Assembly: GCF_039691755.1 (NCBI RefSeq)
Contig: NZ_CP137552.1
Location: forward strand, 2,356,001-2,420,000
Length of the DNA: 64,000 nt
Direction of reading: 5' to 3'
DNA from: Halomonas sp. Bachu 37
Lineage (GTDB): Bacteria; Pseudomonadota; Gammaproteobacteria; Pseudomonadales; Halomonadaceae
The notes under the pieces were generated by a model, which was given only the letters and a program-made list of their open reading frames with translations, made no database searches and was not told where the DNA came from. The stretch's first letter is position 1, and every line of letters begins with the position of its first letter. Positions 10,011 through 19,181 of the stretch are shown one piece after another. The position numbers were made by a program, and so were the translations under genes.

Positions 10011-10580
10011 CTAGCTCAGTTGGTGAGGAAACGCTTCCAGGCTATCGACGAAGCACTGTTTCTCCTCGCTGAACCGCTTGGTATCGTGCTTCAGCCGGCG
10101 CAGCAGCGCTTTTTCATCGACTTCCAGCGTTGCCTCCAGCTCCGCCACCGAGGTGGCGGGGTGGCGCCCGCCGAGGCCGATTCGCGCCCCCGCCTCCCCG
10201 GCAAACCAGCGCGAGATACCGCAGGAACGGAAAAAGTCTTCTTCCGCCGTCGTCTGGGCTTCCACCCGCAGGGGCGCCTTCAGCACGAGATCACTGACCA
10301 GACGCTGCTCGGGATTGCAGGTACCGTCGAGCGAGCAGGAAAGACTCAGGGTCATCCCCTCTCCGGCTTCATCGAGTACCAGAAGCGCCAGCGCCAAGGG
10401 GCTGCCGATGTTGTCTATCAGCGCCAGCAATCTGGCGCCTTCCTGGGGGAACAGCACTCGCCGGGCACCCACGAACACCAGCAGCGGCTTCAAGCCGGCG
10501 CGTTGCCCGTAGACCTCGGCACATAACCGCGCCAGGCAAGCATTGCGCTGTTCGCCATCCTTAACGTGAACCACCTTCAT
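10011..10580 (-). CDS. Conserved-looking cytoplasmic protein, function unknown
   Basis: 189 aa, no signal peptide or membrane segment. Begins MKVVHVKDGEQRNACLARLC; the middle part looks alpha/beta and the C-terminal third is helical and charged (EKALLRRLKHDTKRFSEEKQ). GAGG lies 10 nt before the ATG. I recognise no domain. Its stop is 20 nt from the LysR stop (convergent). Codon use matches its neighbours, so it is probably a real gene. Confidence 0.65.
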   Translation of the reverse strand: MKVVHVKDGEQRNACLARLCAEVYGQRAGLKPLLVFVGARRVLFPQEGARLLALIDNIGSPLALALLVLDEAGEGMTLSLSCSLDGTCNPEQRLVSDLVLKAPLRVEAQTTAEEDFFRSCGISRWFAGEAGARIGLGGRHPATSVAELEATLEVDEKALLRRLKHDTKRFSEEKQCFVDSLEAFPHQLS

Positions 10581-10801
10581 TATTGCTGTTCCTCAATTCT
10601 GCTGGGGCAAAACCGGCATGGCACCCTGGAACGACCGGCCTGCACTAAAAAACGCAGACTATCATATTCCCCTTCGACAACGTCCCGCACAAGCGAGTCC
10701 CGACCTTTCGCCTTGTGTTAAGAGAACGTATCCTGACGATAACGCTTTCTTTTCTTGGCTTTCGTTAGTCGCTTTTCATAACTGGCGCGGATACTGTTTT
10801 C

Positions 10802-11332
10802 ATGAATGAACACGACGCTACTTATCAATGGTATGCCGTACAGTGCAAAGGGGGAGAATCCTTTCGGGCAGAGGATAATCTCGCCAACCAAGGTTTCAAC
10901 GTCTTTCATCCGATCCTGCGGCGGCAGCGCAAGCGCAACTCCCGGCTTGAATGGATCACGGAACCCCTGTTTCCCTACTATCTTTTTATCGAACTCGACC
11001 AGGTCACCAGCAACTGGCGCCCGATTCGCTCCACGCGCGGTGTCCTGAGGCTGTTGAGTTTCGGCAATAATCCCGCCCCCGTACCGTCCGAGCTGATCCA
11101 ACTGCTGCAAGGGGCCACCATTACCCCCGAGGCACCCGATATCCCCGAGTTCGCGCCCGGTGAAACCATTCATATCGAGGAAGGCCCTTTCGCCGGGCAA
11201 GGCGCAACGTTTGTTGAATACCTGGCCAAGCAAAAGAGTGGCGAGGCTCGGGCTATTGTACTGCTGGACTTGCTGAACCGGCCTCAGCGCCTGGAAATAT
11301 CGCTCGCGCAGTTGCTCAAGAGCTGTAACTGA
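10802..11332 (+). CDS. rfaH: Transcription elongation factor RfaH (NusG paralogue)
   Basis: Specialised NusG-type factor that joins RNA polymerase paused at ops sites and prevents polarity in long envelope operons. 176 aa: NGN domain residues about 9-105 (WYAVQCKGGESFRAEDNLANQ; LFPYYLFIELD; IRSTRGVLRLLSFG) and a KOW-like C-terminal domain from about 120 (GPFAGQGATFVEY). The C-terminal region is the fold-switching part in E. coli RfaH. A clear ops element is not visible in this window. Confidence 0.9.
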   Translation: MNEHDATYQWYAVQCKGGESFRAEDNLANQGFNVFHPILRRQRKRNSRLEWITEPLFPYYLFIELDQVTSNWRPIRSTRGVLRLLSFGNNPAPVPSELIQLLQGATITPEAPDIPEFAPGETIHIEEGPFAGQGATFVEYLAKQKSGEARAIVLLDLLNRPQRLEISLAQLLKSCN

Positions 11333-11469
11333 GCTCGCCGTGTCTTCTTGACCGCGCGCTGCTCATCAGCTGACGCCGGCAAGCGACCTTTTGTCCCAAG
11401 TCTCTGACTGGCCGACTGGGAATAATCTGGAGTAAGCTACGCTGAAGGCAACAGCCACAGGAGAGTGAT

Positions 11470-11862
11470 ATGCGACGGCGGCCCTTGAGCAGGCTGGTGT
11501 ATGGCGGCATTGCGTATAGCTGCGTCGGCCTCGGTGCGCTGGGTGTTGTCCTGCCGCTGCTGCCGACCACTCCGTTCATGCTGGTGGCGCTGTGGGCCGC
11601 CGGCAAAAGCTCACCGCGCCTGGCCCGCTGGCTTCGCGAGCATCGTCATCTGGGCCCCACTCTTTGCGCCTGGCAGGAGCATCGCGCCATCCCTATCTCT
11701 GCCAAACGTCTAGCTTGCGCCACGCTGGCGCTCAGTTGGGTGATCATGGCCGCTCTGGGCATGGCGTTGGGGGTTCTTGTCACTACCGGCACCCTGTTTA
11801 TCGTGGTCGGCACCTTTATCCTCACGCGCCCCAACGCTCCGGTCTTGCCACCGGAACGGTAG
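11470..11862 (+). CDS. YbaN family (DUF454) inner-membrane protein
   Basis: 130 aa. N-terminal helix and family motif GVVLPLLPTTPFMLVALWAA (residues about 27-46), then basic R-x-W-L-R-E-H-R-H-L-G-P, then two more hydrophobic helices. CACAGGAGAGTGAT precedes the ATG. The function of DUF454 proteins is not defined. It converges with the HPP-family gene. Confidence 0.85.
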   Translation: MRRRPLSRLVYGGIAYSCVGLGALGVVLPLLPTTPFMLVALWAAGKSSPRLARWLREHRHLGPTLCAWQEHRAIPISAKRLACATLALSWVIMAALGMALGVLVTTGTLFIVVGTFILTRPNAPVLPPER

Positions 11863-11881
11863 CCACCCCGTAGCCGCAAGC

Positions 11882-12409
11882 TCACCAGTGGCGTGGATAG
11901 CGCCGATGCCGCGCCAGGTTATTGACGAGTATGGCGATCACCAACATCACCGCACTACCCGCTCCAATAGGCATTAACGGATACCACCATCCCAGCTCGT
12001 TTACGCTCGGGCCGCCGACGACGGCTATCAATGCCGCCGCCGCCCCCGGCGGGTGAACGGTATGCGTCAGCTGCATGACCAGAATGGAAACCGATACGGC
12101 AAGGGAAATGGCCAGCGGCGTGGCTCCCAGGGCTTGGTAACAGGCAACCCCGACCGCTGCCGAGAGTACACTGCCGAACAGGACGTTGCGCGGTTGGGCA
12201 AAGGGGCTCTCGGGAGCGGCGTAGATCAGCACCGAGGTAGCGCCGAATGAGCCGACAATCAACAATTGCTGTGTCAGCCAGTGGGCACTCAGCCAGCAGA
12301 TTGCCGCCATGCCGGTAAACGCGCCTAGCCAGGACCAGGCCGCATCCTGCCAACCCACGGGGTTTCGGCGTATTCGTTCACCACGCATCTTGCCAATATA
12401 AGCTTTCAT
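11882..12409 (-). CDS. HPP family membrane protein
   Basis: 175 aa with four to five transmembrane helices and the name-giving HPPGAAAAL motif (residue about 122). Also typical are GSFGATSVLIYAAPESPFAQPRN-like residues at about 62-85. HPP proteins have been linked to nitrite transport in plants and cyanobacteria; bacterial roles are little known. ATG 12409 starts the basic MKAYIGKMRGERIRR N-terminus; the open frame extends 25 codons further up through AT-rich sequence that looks noncoding. Confidence 0.8.
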   Translation of the reverse strand: MKAYIGKMRGERIRRNPVGWQDAAWSWLGAFTGMAAICWLSAHWLTQQLLIVGSFGATSVLIYAAPESPFAQPRNVLFGSVLSAAVGVACYQALGATPLAISLAVSVSILVMQLTHTVHPPGAAAALIAVVGGPSVNELGWWYPLMPIGAGSAVMLVIAILVNNLARHRRYPRHW

Positions 12410-12653
12410 CGTCTGTCTTTTCTGCACAAAATGAGTGCAAATCATGTCAGATTGCACCAAATAAGGAAAATTATAAATATTCATAGAGTTATGAATTATT
12501 CGATGGAAAGGCGGGTTTTGTGCTTATACCGGCGGTCTGGGTTAGCAAGCTCTCTTGAGTGGGTCTACGCTTGGTTTACATTGATAGCGTCACCGGGCAA
12601 TCGATATATAAAAGATACGTTAAACGACCGCTTCGCGAGGGCAAGGAGGCACA

Positions 12654-14153
12654 ATGCAAGCCATCTGGAAGATAGGCGATACCGAGATCGAACACTATCC
12701 CGCCCTGGCGGGCAAGAGAGAAGCGGATGTCGTGGTGATCGGCGCGGGTATCACCGGGCTGACCACCGCTCTGCAATTGGCGGAAGACGGCTCCAGAGTG
12801 ATAGTGCTCGAGGCACTGAGTGTAGGTGAAGGGTGTACGGGTGGTTCCACTGGCAACCTCTATAGTCCGCTGGCCAAGGGCCTCTCCGCCATTCGCAAGA
12901 AATGGGGTGATGATGTCAGCCGTGATATCGTCACGTCGCGTATCGAGACGATCGACTTCATCGAAGCCACGATCGAGCGATTCGCTATCGATTGTCAGTT
13001 TCACCGCCGGCCGTTGTACCGGCTATTCACCACCGCCGACGAAGTGCAAGCCTACGAACTCGATGAAGAGCGCAAGGCACTGCTCGAGGCGGGGCTGGAA
13101 GTCGAGGATATCGAGCAGCACGTACTGCCCTTCTCGCCGCTGCAGGGTTTGAAGATCAACGATCAGGCCCAGTTCAACCCGCTGCTTTACGTGCAGGGCC
13201 TGGCCAAGGCCGTCAGCGCGATGGGTGTCACCATCCTCGAGCATAGCCCAGTACGCGACGTGGATTACAAGCAGGGCGTCGTCAAGACCGATACGGCGGC
13301 GGTAACGGCTCGCCATATCGTGCATGCTACTCACACTCCCAAGGGCGTCGATCTGTTGCAGACCGGGATGTTGCCATCGCGTGAATACGGCGTCAGTGCC
13401 AAACTGAATGGCGAGGCTTATCCGGAAGGCATCTTCTGGATGCTGGACCCCTTTCACTCCTTGCGCAGCTACCGTTATGCCGGTGAGAGCTATTTGATGG
13501 TGATCGGTGAAAAGCACAAGACCGGTGAAGGCAAGTACGACTACTACCAGCGCCTGCGCGAATACTTGAGCCAGCACTTCGATGTTCAGGAATTCTGCCA
13601 TCAGTGGTCAGCCCAGCAATACAGCTCTGCCGATGGTCTACCTTATATCGGCAGGATGCACGCCCGGGACAATGTCTATGTCGCCACGGGCTTCGCCGCC
13701 GATGGTCTTACCTGGGGGACCCTGGCCGGAAGAATCATCGCGGACCTGATCCACGGGCGCGACAACACCTGGCATGCGCATTTCGATGCCAGAAGGATCA
13801 CACCCGCAAAATCCGCGGGTGGATGGGTCAAGGAGAACGCGTCGGTTACCAAGCACCTCGTTCAGGATTACCTGGCCACGGGCAAACTCAAGGAGTTCGC
13901 CGAGCTGGCCCCGGGCGAAGCCAAGGTAGCGACCCTGGATGGCGAGAAGCTGGCCATCTACCGCAACGAATCAGGCGAGCTTTCGGTACTTTCAGCCGTC
14001 TGCCCCCACATGAAATGCCTGGTGCACTGGAATGCCAACGACACGACATGGGACTGTCCGTGCCACGGCAGCCGCTTCGACACCCGCGGCGATGTAATCG
14101 AGGGGCCGGCCTATCACGCGCTGGAACGACGCGATCCCCCCGTGGATTCGTAG
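12654..14153 (+). CDS. FAD-dependent amine/amino-acid oxidoreductase fused to a Rieske domain
   Basis: 499 aa. Residues about 22-390 form a DAO-type FAD domain (VVVIGAGITGLTTALQLAED; C-terminal GFAADGLTWGTLAGRIIAD). Residues about 425-499 form a Rieske [2Fe-2S] domain with C-P-H and C-P-C-H-G ligand boxes (CPHMKC, CPCHGSRF). This architecture is known from YurR/OrdL-like and glycine-betaine related oxidoreductases; the substrate here is unknown. AAGGAGG lies 4 nt before the ATG. It is a single gene behind a 240-bp AT-rich leader. Confidence 0.88.
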   Translation: MQAIWKIGDTEIEHYPALAGKREADVVVIGAGITGLTTALQLAEDGSRVIVLEALSVGEGCTGGSTGNLYSPLAKGLSAIRKKWGDDVSRDIVTSRIETIDFIEATIERFAIDCQFHRRPLYRLFTTADEVQAYELDEERKALLEAGLEVEDIEQHVLPFSPLQGLKINDQAQFNPLLYVQGLAKAVSAMGVTILEHSPVRDVDYKQGVVKTDTAAVTARHIVHATHTPKGVDLLQTGMLPSREYGVSAKLNGEAYPEGIFWMLDPFHSLRSYRYAGESYLMVIGEKHKTGEGKYDYYQRLREYLSQHFDVQEFCHQWSAQQYSSADGLPYIGRMHARDNVYVATGFAADGLTWGTLAGRIIADLIHGRDNTWHAHFDARRITPAKSAGGWVKENASVTKHLVQDYLATGKLKEFAELAPGEAKVATLDGEKLAIYRNESGELSVLSAVCPHMKCLVHWNANDTTWDCPCHGSRFDTRGDVIEGPAYHALERRDPPVDS

Positions 14154-14241
14154 CCTTCCGATTCACTCTGGCTGCGCCAATGCCGTGCTCATCGACGCGG
14201 CACGATTACGGCTACCGGTGATTCGACTACCGGTGCTTCGA

Positions 14242-16197
14242 CTACCGAGAGTTGCTGGGGCTCGAGGAACGCGGGGCGGGAAACCGGACATCGAACCCCC
14301 GGGCATCGAGTTGACGAACTTCGCTGGGGCGGCCCTGGTCGTCGAAGTCTACCAGGCCGATCCCCGAGCCATTCCACAGCCGCTCACCGGCCTTGGCACG
14401 GTCCGGATCCCGCGGCGTGATCACCATGCGCCGCCGCTTGGTGAACCAATTGAGCGGTGAACGCGGAGCGAAGAGCCAGCGGTTGGCGCGGTCGAACCAG
14501 TCGAGCAAGGTATCGGGAAAGGCGTTCTTGAGGCCGCTGGAAGTGATCTGCCACAGCTTCGGCCCCCCACTGTGATGGCGGATGCGAATGTCGTAGGTAA
14601 AGGAGTAGTGGACGTCGCCCGAGAGAATCACGTAGTGATCCGGGGTGCGCGAGTGGCGAAAGATATTGAGCATTACGCTTGCCGCGCCGCGGTGGGCCAT
14701 CCAGTTCTCGGCGTCTACCAACAGCGGTTTGCCGGCCAGGACGAAGAGCTTCTGGATCGTCTCGATCAGCTTGACCCCGAACATGGGAGCCGGTGACACG
14801 ATGGTCACCGAGCCCGCATCGAGCATGGCCTGTTGCAGTTCGCTCAAGGCCTCCCAGTCCATCAGTCCCGAAGGATCTCCTGCGTTGCGCTCACTGCGCC
14901 ATCGTCTTGTGCGCGTATCGAGTACCAGCAACAAGGGGTCGCCCGGAATCCGATATTCCCAGCCCTGAAAACGCAGCAACCGCTGGATATGGGCGTCATG
15001 ATCCGCCGCCGGCAACCAGCCATCTTGCGCCTGCGCCTGTTGCAACAGGGCGATGATCTCGTCCAGGGGCTCGGCGAGTCGGTCCGGGTCATTGCCCCAA
15101 CCCTGGCAAAGCAGATACCCCATCAGCGCATTGCCGATGATCCGTCGCGAAAAAGGGTGGTCATAAGCGGTCTGCTCCCAGTCCCGGGTGAGGTTCCAGT
15201 CATCGGTGATATCGTGGTCGTCGAAGATCATCAACGACGGCAAGTGCGCCAGTAATCTGGCGACGCATGGCTGTCCCATGGCGAAGCGCTCGATGATCGC
15301 CTGTTCCGTTTCGAAAGTTTCAGTATGGGTAGCGTCGAGGGTTGGCGGCGCTATCGTGACCAGGCGCCACGGCTGGGGTGACCACGCCAAGAGGTACATG
15401 GCGATGACTTCGGCGAAGGTCATCAGGTGATTGCCGGCATTGACGGAGGTGAACACCGGCTTCTTGACGCCGCCAAAGAAGCGCTCTCGCAGCTTGGTGT
15501 TGCCGGTCACCTCCGGCAACAGTTCGTCGCGGCGATAATAGGTGGCATCCGCGGTATACAACGCCTGGCTATGCGGCACCATGGCGCCCTCCAGGGTCTC
15601 GTCGAAGAGCCCGAGTTGCTGGATCAGTTCATGGATGGCGACGAGCATGGGACCGGCAACATCGTCGGCATAGATCTGGTCGCCGGTCATCAGCAGCCAG
15701 GCAGGCCGTTCGGACGGTGTGTCACGTCGCTGGGCTAGCCACTCATCGGCGCGAACCAACCCGTCGGGACCGTCATAATGCGGTTTGCGGCAGGAGCCGT
15801 GCAGAAGACGATGATGGCGCTCGGCGATCACAAAAGACGGACAAGTAGCGCCAGCGTGAAGAAGATGAGGCGCCCAGTCGGCAATGCCCGTCTCGCCCCC
15901 TTCCTCATCTTGAATCCTCAGGTCATAGTCGATGCGTACGCCCGTGGGCAAGGGCGTGGCCAGGGAGACATCGATCAGGTGAAACCAGGCATGGCGACCC
16001 ACGGGGAAGCGTCGGAGCCGTGCCTCGTTCAGCCTCAACTGGCGTACCGGGTGCCCTGCAGGACGCAGCTTCAAATTCAACTCGAGAGGGCGCGAGCCCA
16101 CCAGCCACAGCAACAGCCGCTCGGGAGATAACCGCCTCAGTAACGGGCCTGCTAACACGTCGGGTAAGGACTGGTGCGCCATGGAGGGAGGCGTCAT
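14242..16197 (-). CDS. PhoD-like metallophosphatase (alkaline phosphatase D family)
   Basis: 651 aa, no signal peptide. Metal-site motifs seen: MTGDQIYADDV (about residue 175), DDHDITDDWN, and SGDVHYSF in the C-terminal half. The first 130 residues form a beta-rich N-terminal domain. PhoD enzymes hydrolyse phosphodiesters and phosphomonoesters, but cytoplasmic members like this one are uncharacterised. ATG 16197 is used; ATG 16182 (MAHQSL) is an equal alternative, as neither has a good ribosome site. Confidence 0.82.
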   Translation of the reverse strand: MTPPSMAHQSLPDVLAGPLLRRLSPERLLLWLVGSRPLELNLKLRPAGHPVRQLRLNEARLRRFPVGRHAWFHLIDVSLATPLPTGVRIDYDLRIQDEEGGETGIADWAPHLLHAGATCPSFVIAERHHRLLHGSCRKPHYDGPDGLVRADEWLAQRRDTPSERPAWLLMTGDQIYADDVAGPMLVAIHELIQQLGLFDETLEGAMVPHSQALYTADATYYRRDELLPEVTGNTKLRERFFGGVKKPVFTSVNAGNHLMTFAEVIAMYLLAWSPQPWRLVTIAPPTLDATHTETFETEQAIIERFAMGQPCVARLLAHLPSLMIFDDHDITDDWNLTRDWEQTAYDHPFSRRIIGNALMGYLLCQGWGNDPDRLAEPLDEIIALLQQAQAQDGWLPAADHDAHIQRLLRFQGWEYRIPGDPLLLVLDTRTRRWRSERNAGDPSGLMDWEALSELQQAMLDAGSVTIVSPAPMFGVKLIETIQKLFVLAGKPLLVDAENWMAHRGAASVMLNIFRHSRTPDHYVILSGDVHYSFTYDIRIRHHSGGPKLWQITSSGLKNAFPDTLLDWFDRANRWLFAPRSPLNWFTKRRRMVITPRDPDRAKAGERLWNGSGIGLVDFDDQGRPSEVRQLDARGFDVRFPAPRSSSPSNSR

Positions 16198-16268
16198 TGT
16201 CGAGTCGACCTACAGTATCAAGAGCCAATCGGTACGGTACCAACACCATAGGCGAATGGCCAACGCCG

Positions 16269-16838
16269 TTAGTTCGGCCGCTCGGGTGTCGAACTGGCGG
16301 TGGCCTGGTCAAACGCCTCGGGATACTGTCGCTTGGCGCGCAGCAGGCGCATGATGGTGATTGCGTTGGTCACGACGATGAGCGCTTCTGCCAGTGTGCC
16401 GCCAATCGTGCCGATCAGCAGGTTGTTGAGCATCCACGCCAGGGCGGCCAGTCCCAGGAACACCCGCATGGCGATACCGCGCAACAGAAACATGCCAATG
16501 GTACCCAGCAGCATGGCGGTCAAGGGCAGGATATCGATCCAGCTCTGCCAAGTGAGCGTCGCCGCAATACCGCTGGCTACCAGCACGCCCGTCATTACCC
16601 GCCGGCTACCCAGATAGCGGCGAGCCAGTACAATGCGCACGATCACCAGTACCGTCAGCGCCGTGGCAGTCCAGCTCGCAAAGAAAGCAAACTGCAGCGC
16701 AAACGCCACATTGGCGGAAATCAGCAGCATCAACATGCGGTCGTCGTTTTTGCTAGCAAAGGCGACCAGGCAGATCACCAGCGCCACCAAGCCGCAAACC
16801 TGCCCGGCCAGAGCGCCATGGCTCAGGTTGTCCAGCAT
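16269..16838 (-). CDS. YgjV family inner-membrane protein
   Basis: 189 aa, about six hydrophobic helices, with a pattern like YgjV (SKNDDRMLMLLISANVAFAL; ALTVLVIVRIVLARRYLG; ALAWMLNNLLIGTIGGTLAE). These resemble half-size 7TM-like proteins of unknown function. ATG 16838 has GAGG 9-12 nt upstream. It is 71 nt from the PhoD-like gene start on the same strand. Confidence 0.75.
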   Translation of the reverse strand: MLDNLSHGALAGQVCGLVALVICLVAFASKNDDRMLMLLISANVAFALQFAFFASWTATALTVLVIVRIVLARRYLGSRRVMTGVLVASGIAATLTWQSWIDILPLTAMLLGTIGMFLLRGIAMRVFLGLAALAWMLNNLLIGTIGGTLAEALIVVTNAITIMRLLRAKRQYPEAFDQATASSTPERPN

Positions 16839-16934
16839 TGTGCGTTGCCCTCTTTTCGGTCGTTCCGTTACCCATGGTCGCACACCAACGCGCATTCTCG
16901 GGTTCGAAATGTTCTGGCTGGTAACCGCACATCA

Positions 16935-16988
16935 GGAGAGGTCGTGAAGTGCAGAGAGGTCGTGAAGTGCAGAGAGGTCGTGAAATGC
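16935..16988. repeat. Three 18-bp tandem repeats
   Basis: Units at 16935-16952, 16953-16970 and 16971-16988; the core AGAGAGGTCGTGAAGTGC differs by one base in units 1 and 3. A decayed fourth copy follows (GGAGTGATCATGGAAATGC). It lies between the ygjV-like gene and the cytochrome b561 gene, in noncoding sequence. Confidence 0.9.
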
Positions 16989-17103
16989 GGAGTGATCATG
17001 GAAATGCGTCTTGCCGCTGGCTCCCTCGCCCTCTGATCGTAACAGTCGCGATATCATGGCTCCTCTAGCTTTCGGCATCCACCATTCCCATAGGAGAGAA
17101 TCG

Positions 17104-17631
17104 ATGAGCACAGCGGCACCGCGACATTACGGACGAATCAGTCGTTATCTACATTGGGGGATGGCGGTTGCTTTCGCCTGGCAATTCGCCACAACAGGGG
17201 CACGACAATTGGTCAGCGAAAGCGCACTGGATGAACTGCTGTGGGCGACTCACAAGCCGATGGGAGTCCTGTTGATGCTACTGGTCATGATACGAATCAT
17301 CTGGGCGCTGCTTGACCGAGCCAACCGACCATCCGAGATCAATCGCATGGCAACGCTCGGCCACCTGTCGCTCTACCTGTTGATGTTCGCCGTGCCCGCG
17401 CTGGCCCTGCTGCGTCAATATGGCTCCGGACGGGCATTCTCTCCGCTTGGCATTCCCCTGATGCCCGGCTTCGAAGGTGACGAAATCGAGTGGATGACCT
17501 CGCTCGGCAGTCTACTGCATGGTTTTCTCGGCTGGACACTGCTGGTACTGGTGATCGGACATATCGTCATGACTGTGTGGCACCGCCGTACCGGCGACCA
17601 CGATGTAATGGAGCGTATGTTGGTGAAGTAA
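17104..17631 (+). CDS. Cytochrome b561 (CybB-type)
   Basis: Di-haem membrane protein transferring electrons from quinol, possibly to superoxide, in the CybB family. 175 aa, four transmembrane helices. Seen: RYLHWGMAVAFAWQF (His in helix 1), WATHKPMGVLLMLLVMIRIIW, LGHLSLYLLMF, LHGFLGWTLLVLVIGHI with the expected haem His residues. ATG 17104 follows TAGGAGAGAA; an in-frame ATG 93 nt upstream is not needed. Confidence 0.9.
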   Translation: MSTAAPRHYGRISRYLHWGMAVAFAWQFATTGARQLVSESALDELLWATHKPMGVLLMLLVMIRIIWALLDRANRPSEINRMATLGHLSLYLLMFAVPALALLRQYGSGRAFSPLGIPLMPGFEGDEIEWMTSLGSLLHGFLGWTLLVLVIGHIVMTVWHRRTGDHDVMERMLVK

Positions 17632-17819
17632 CGTTCAGGTCTCGACAGCCACTCCTCTTCGCCCCTCAAGAACACGCGACTGGCACCGCCATCAGTCGCG
17701 TTATCAACATTCTATTAACTCACCCGACTTAGGTTTGTCACGGGCAGAATCCCTGCTAGCTTTAAATTACCGCATGCGCTTACTGCGGGTAATTCTCATC
17801 AACCGAGACGGAGTAGAAC

Positions 17820-18311
17820 ATGGTCATTAAAGATGCCAAAGAACTTTTCGTTCGTCTTTTGTCCGAGACGAACAGTGCCGAAAAGCAAATGACGCGCGCG
17901 CTCCCCAAGATGGCTCGTGCGGCGGATGATCCCAAGCTGGTCGATGCCTACAAGCATCACCTCGAGGAGACGCAGGAGCAGGTGGAAAGGCTCGAGCAGG
18001 CGGCCGACAGCGTACCCGATATTCGCATCAAGCGGCTCAAGTGCTATGCCATGGAGAGCTTGATCGAGGAAGCGCAAGAGCTGATCGAGGCGACCGAAAA
18101 AGGTCCCGTGCGCGATGCCGGCCTGATTGGCGCCGCCCAGAAGGTGGAGCATTACGAGATCGCCACCTACGGCACACTGTGTTCTCTAGCCGAACAGTTA
18201 GGCTACACCAAGGCCAAGAATATCCTGGCGGAAACCCTCAAGGAGGAAAAATCCACCGATGAAAAACTGTCCACCTTGGCCATGGAAAACGTCAACAAGA
18301 AAGCCGGTTGA
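17820..18311 (+). CDS. Ferritin-like DUF892 protein (YciE/YciF family)
   Basis: 163 aa four-helix-bundle stress protein. Typical sequence: KELFVRLLSETNSAEKQMTRALPKM, HHLEETQEQVERLEQ, DAGLIGAAQKVEHYEIATYGT, with Glu and His residues spaced as in diiron bundles. Family members are induced by osmotic and stationary-phase stress in enterics. An imperfect inverted repeat (ATTACCGCA...TGCGGGTAAT) lies about 25 nt before the gene. Short GGAG-like site before the ATG. Confidence 0.88.
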   Translation: MVIKDAKELFVRLLSETNSAEKQMTRALPKMARAADDPKLVDAYKHHLEETQEQVERLEQAADSVPDIRIKRLKCYAMESLIEEAQELIEATEKGPVRDAGLIGAAQKVEHYEIATYGTLCSLAEQLGYTKAKNILAETLKEEKSTDEKLSTLAMENVNKKAG

Positions 18312-18741
18312 GCTTGCTTGACGGAGTTGTGATGGATGCATGGATCGCATTGCAGATAGTCGAGAGTTAGCAGTAAGCACAAGATAGCGAGCCAGCATTG
18401 AAACCTTACCTATCAGACTCGCAAGCGAGTTCTACCACAATGTTTAGGGTGGGCTTCAACTAACCGGCCCACCCTGATGAACAACAATACATTATAAATA
18501 ATCCCAGCCTAATCTCGGCAATAATTCAACTTCCTCACTCTCCGTTTATTACCCATACCATCAAACATTCCAATTAAATAACTGGCCCACCTAATTCAAC
18601 AAAGCTCATCATTTCAATATAGGTATATGACAACCTTGGTATTGCCTTTATATTTTTTTGCACTGTAATGAAAAATATAAATACGGTCAGCCATCATCGG
18701 GTCAACAAGATTACTGTCGATAACATCAAGGAGGGCTTGCG
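18312..18741. other. 430-bp low-GC intergenic stretch with one hairpin
   Basis: No gene is recognised. A 9-bp stem AGGGTGGGC / GCCCACCCT (18446-18454 with 18467-18475) could end the DUF892 transcript, but lacks a T-run. The rest (18480-18700) is markedly AT-rich compared with the window. AAGGAGG near 18729 serves the next gene. Confidence 0.6.
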
Positions 18742-19169
18742 ATGCGCACTGTGGCTTTATTTACACTCTTCTTCTCATTGCCTGTCGTCGCGGCCGAAAA
18801 TGATTGGCTTTTTGGGAGTTGGAAAATAACGGATGTCAGATTCCCGGGGATTACCGCCATGACGGAGCAGGAAGCTGACGAGTGGATCGGTCATACCATT
18901 CACTACAACGAGGATTCCGCCAGCCGCAATGGCCAAGTCTGCACAGACCCCACATATACTATGGACACGATTTCCGCTCACGATTTCGCATCGATGAACA
19001 GAGTCTCTTTCGAAATGCTGGCATTAACAGTGCAGAAGTGGATGTGGCCGACATTTCCTGCCCTTCAGGATGGGAAGGGCCTGGAACCAGCTTGATAAAG
19101 AGCGATGACGCTAGTGGTTTTACTGTATGGGATGGCGCCTATTTCAAGGTGGAAAGGCAAGGCCAATGA
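18742..19169 (+). pseudogene. Small exported protein gene broken by one frameshift
   Basis: The first frame starts at ATG 18742 after AAGGAGG with a Sec signal (MRTVALFTLFFSLPVVAA), followed by a lipocalin-like opening (WLFGSWKITDVRF). Near 19020 the reading continues sensibly only in another frame (GINSAEVDVADISCPSGWEG ... VWDGAYFKVERQGQ, stop 19167-19169); the first frame wanders to a stop at 19093-19095. Joined, it gives about 142 aa with two Cys that could pair. A base loss or a sequencing error at about 19015-19025 explains it. I do not recognise the family firmly. Confidence 0.65.
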
Positions 19170-19181
19170 TAACGATCCGAC

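Noticed and set aside
14205..14250. Near-repeats of CGACTACCGGTG between the DAO-Rieske and PhoD genes
   Set aside because: Short, imperfect, and no plausible role beyond chance or slippage.
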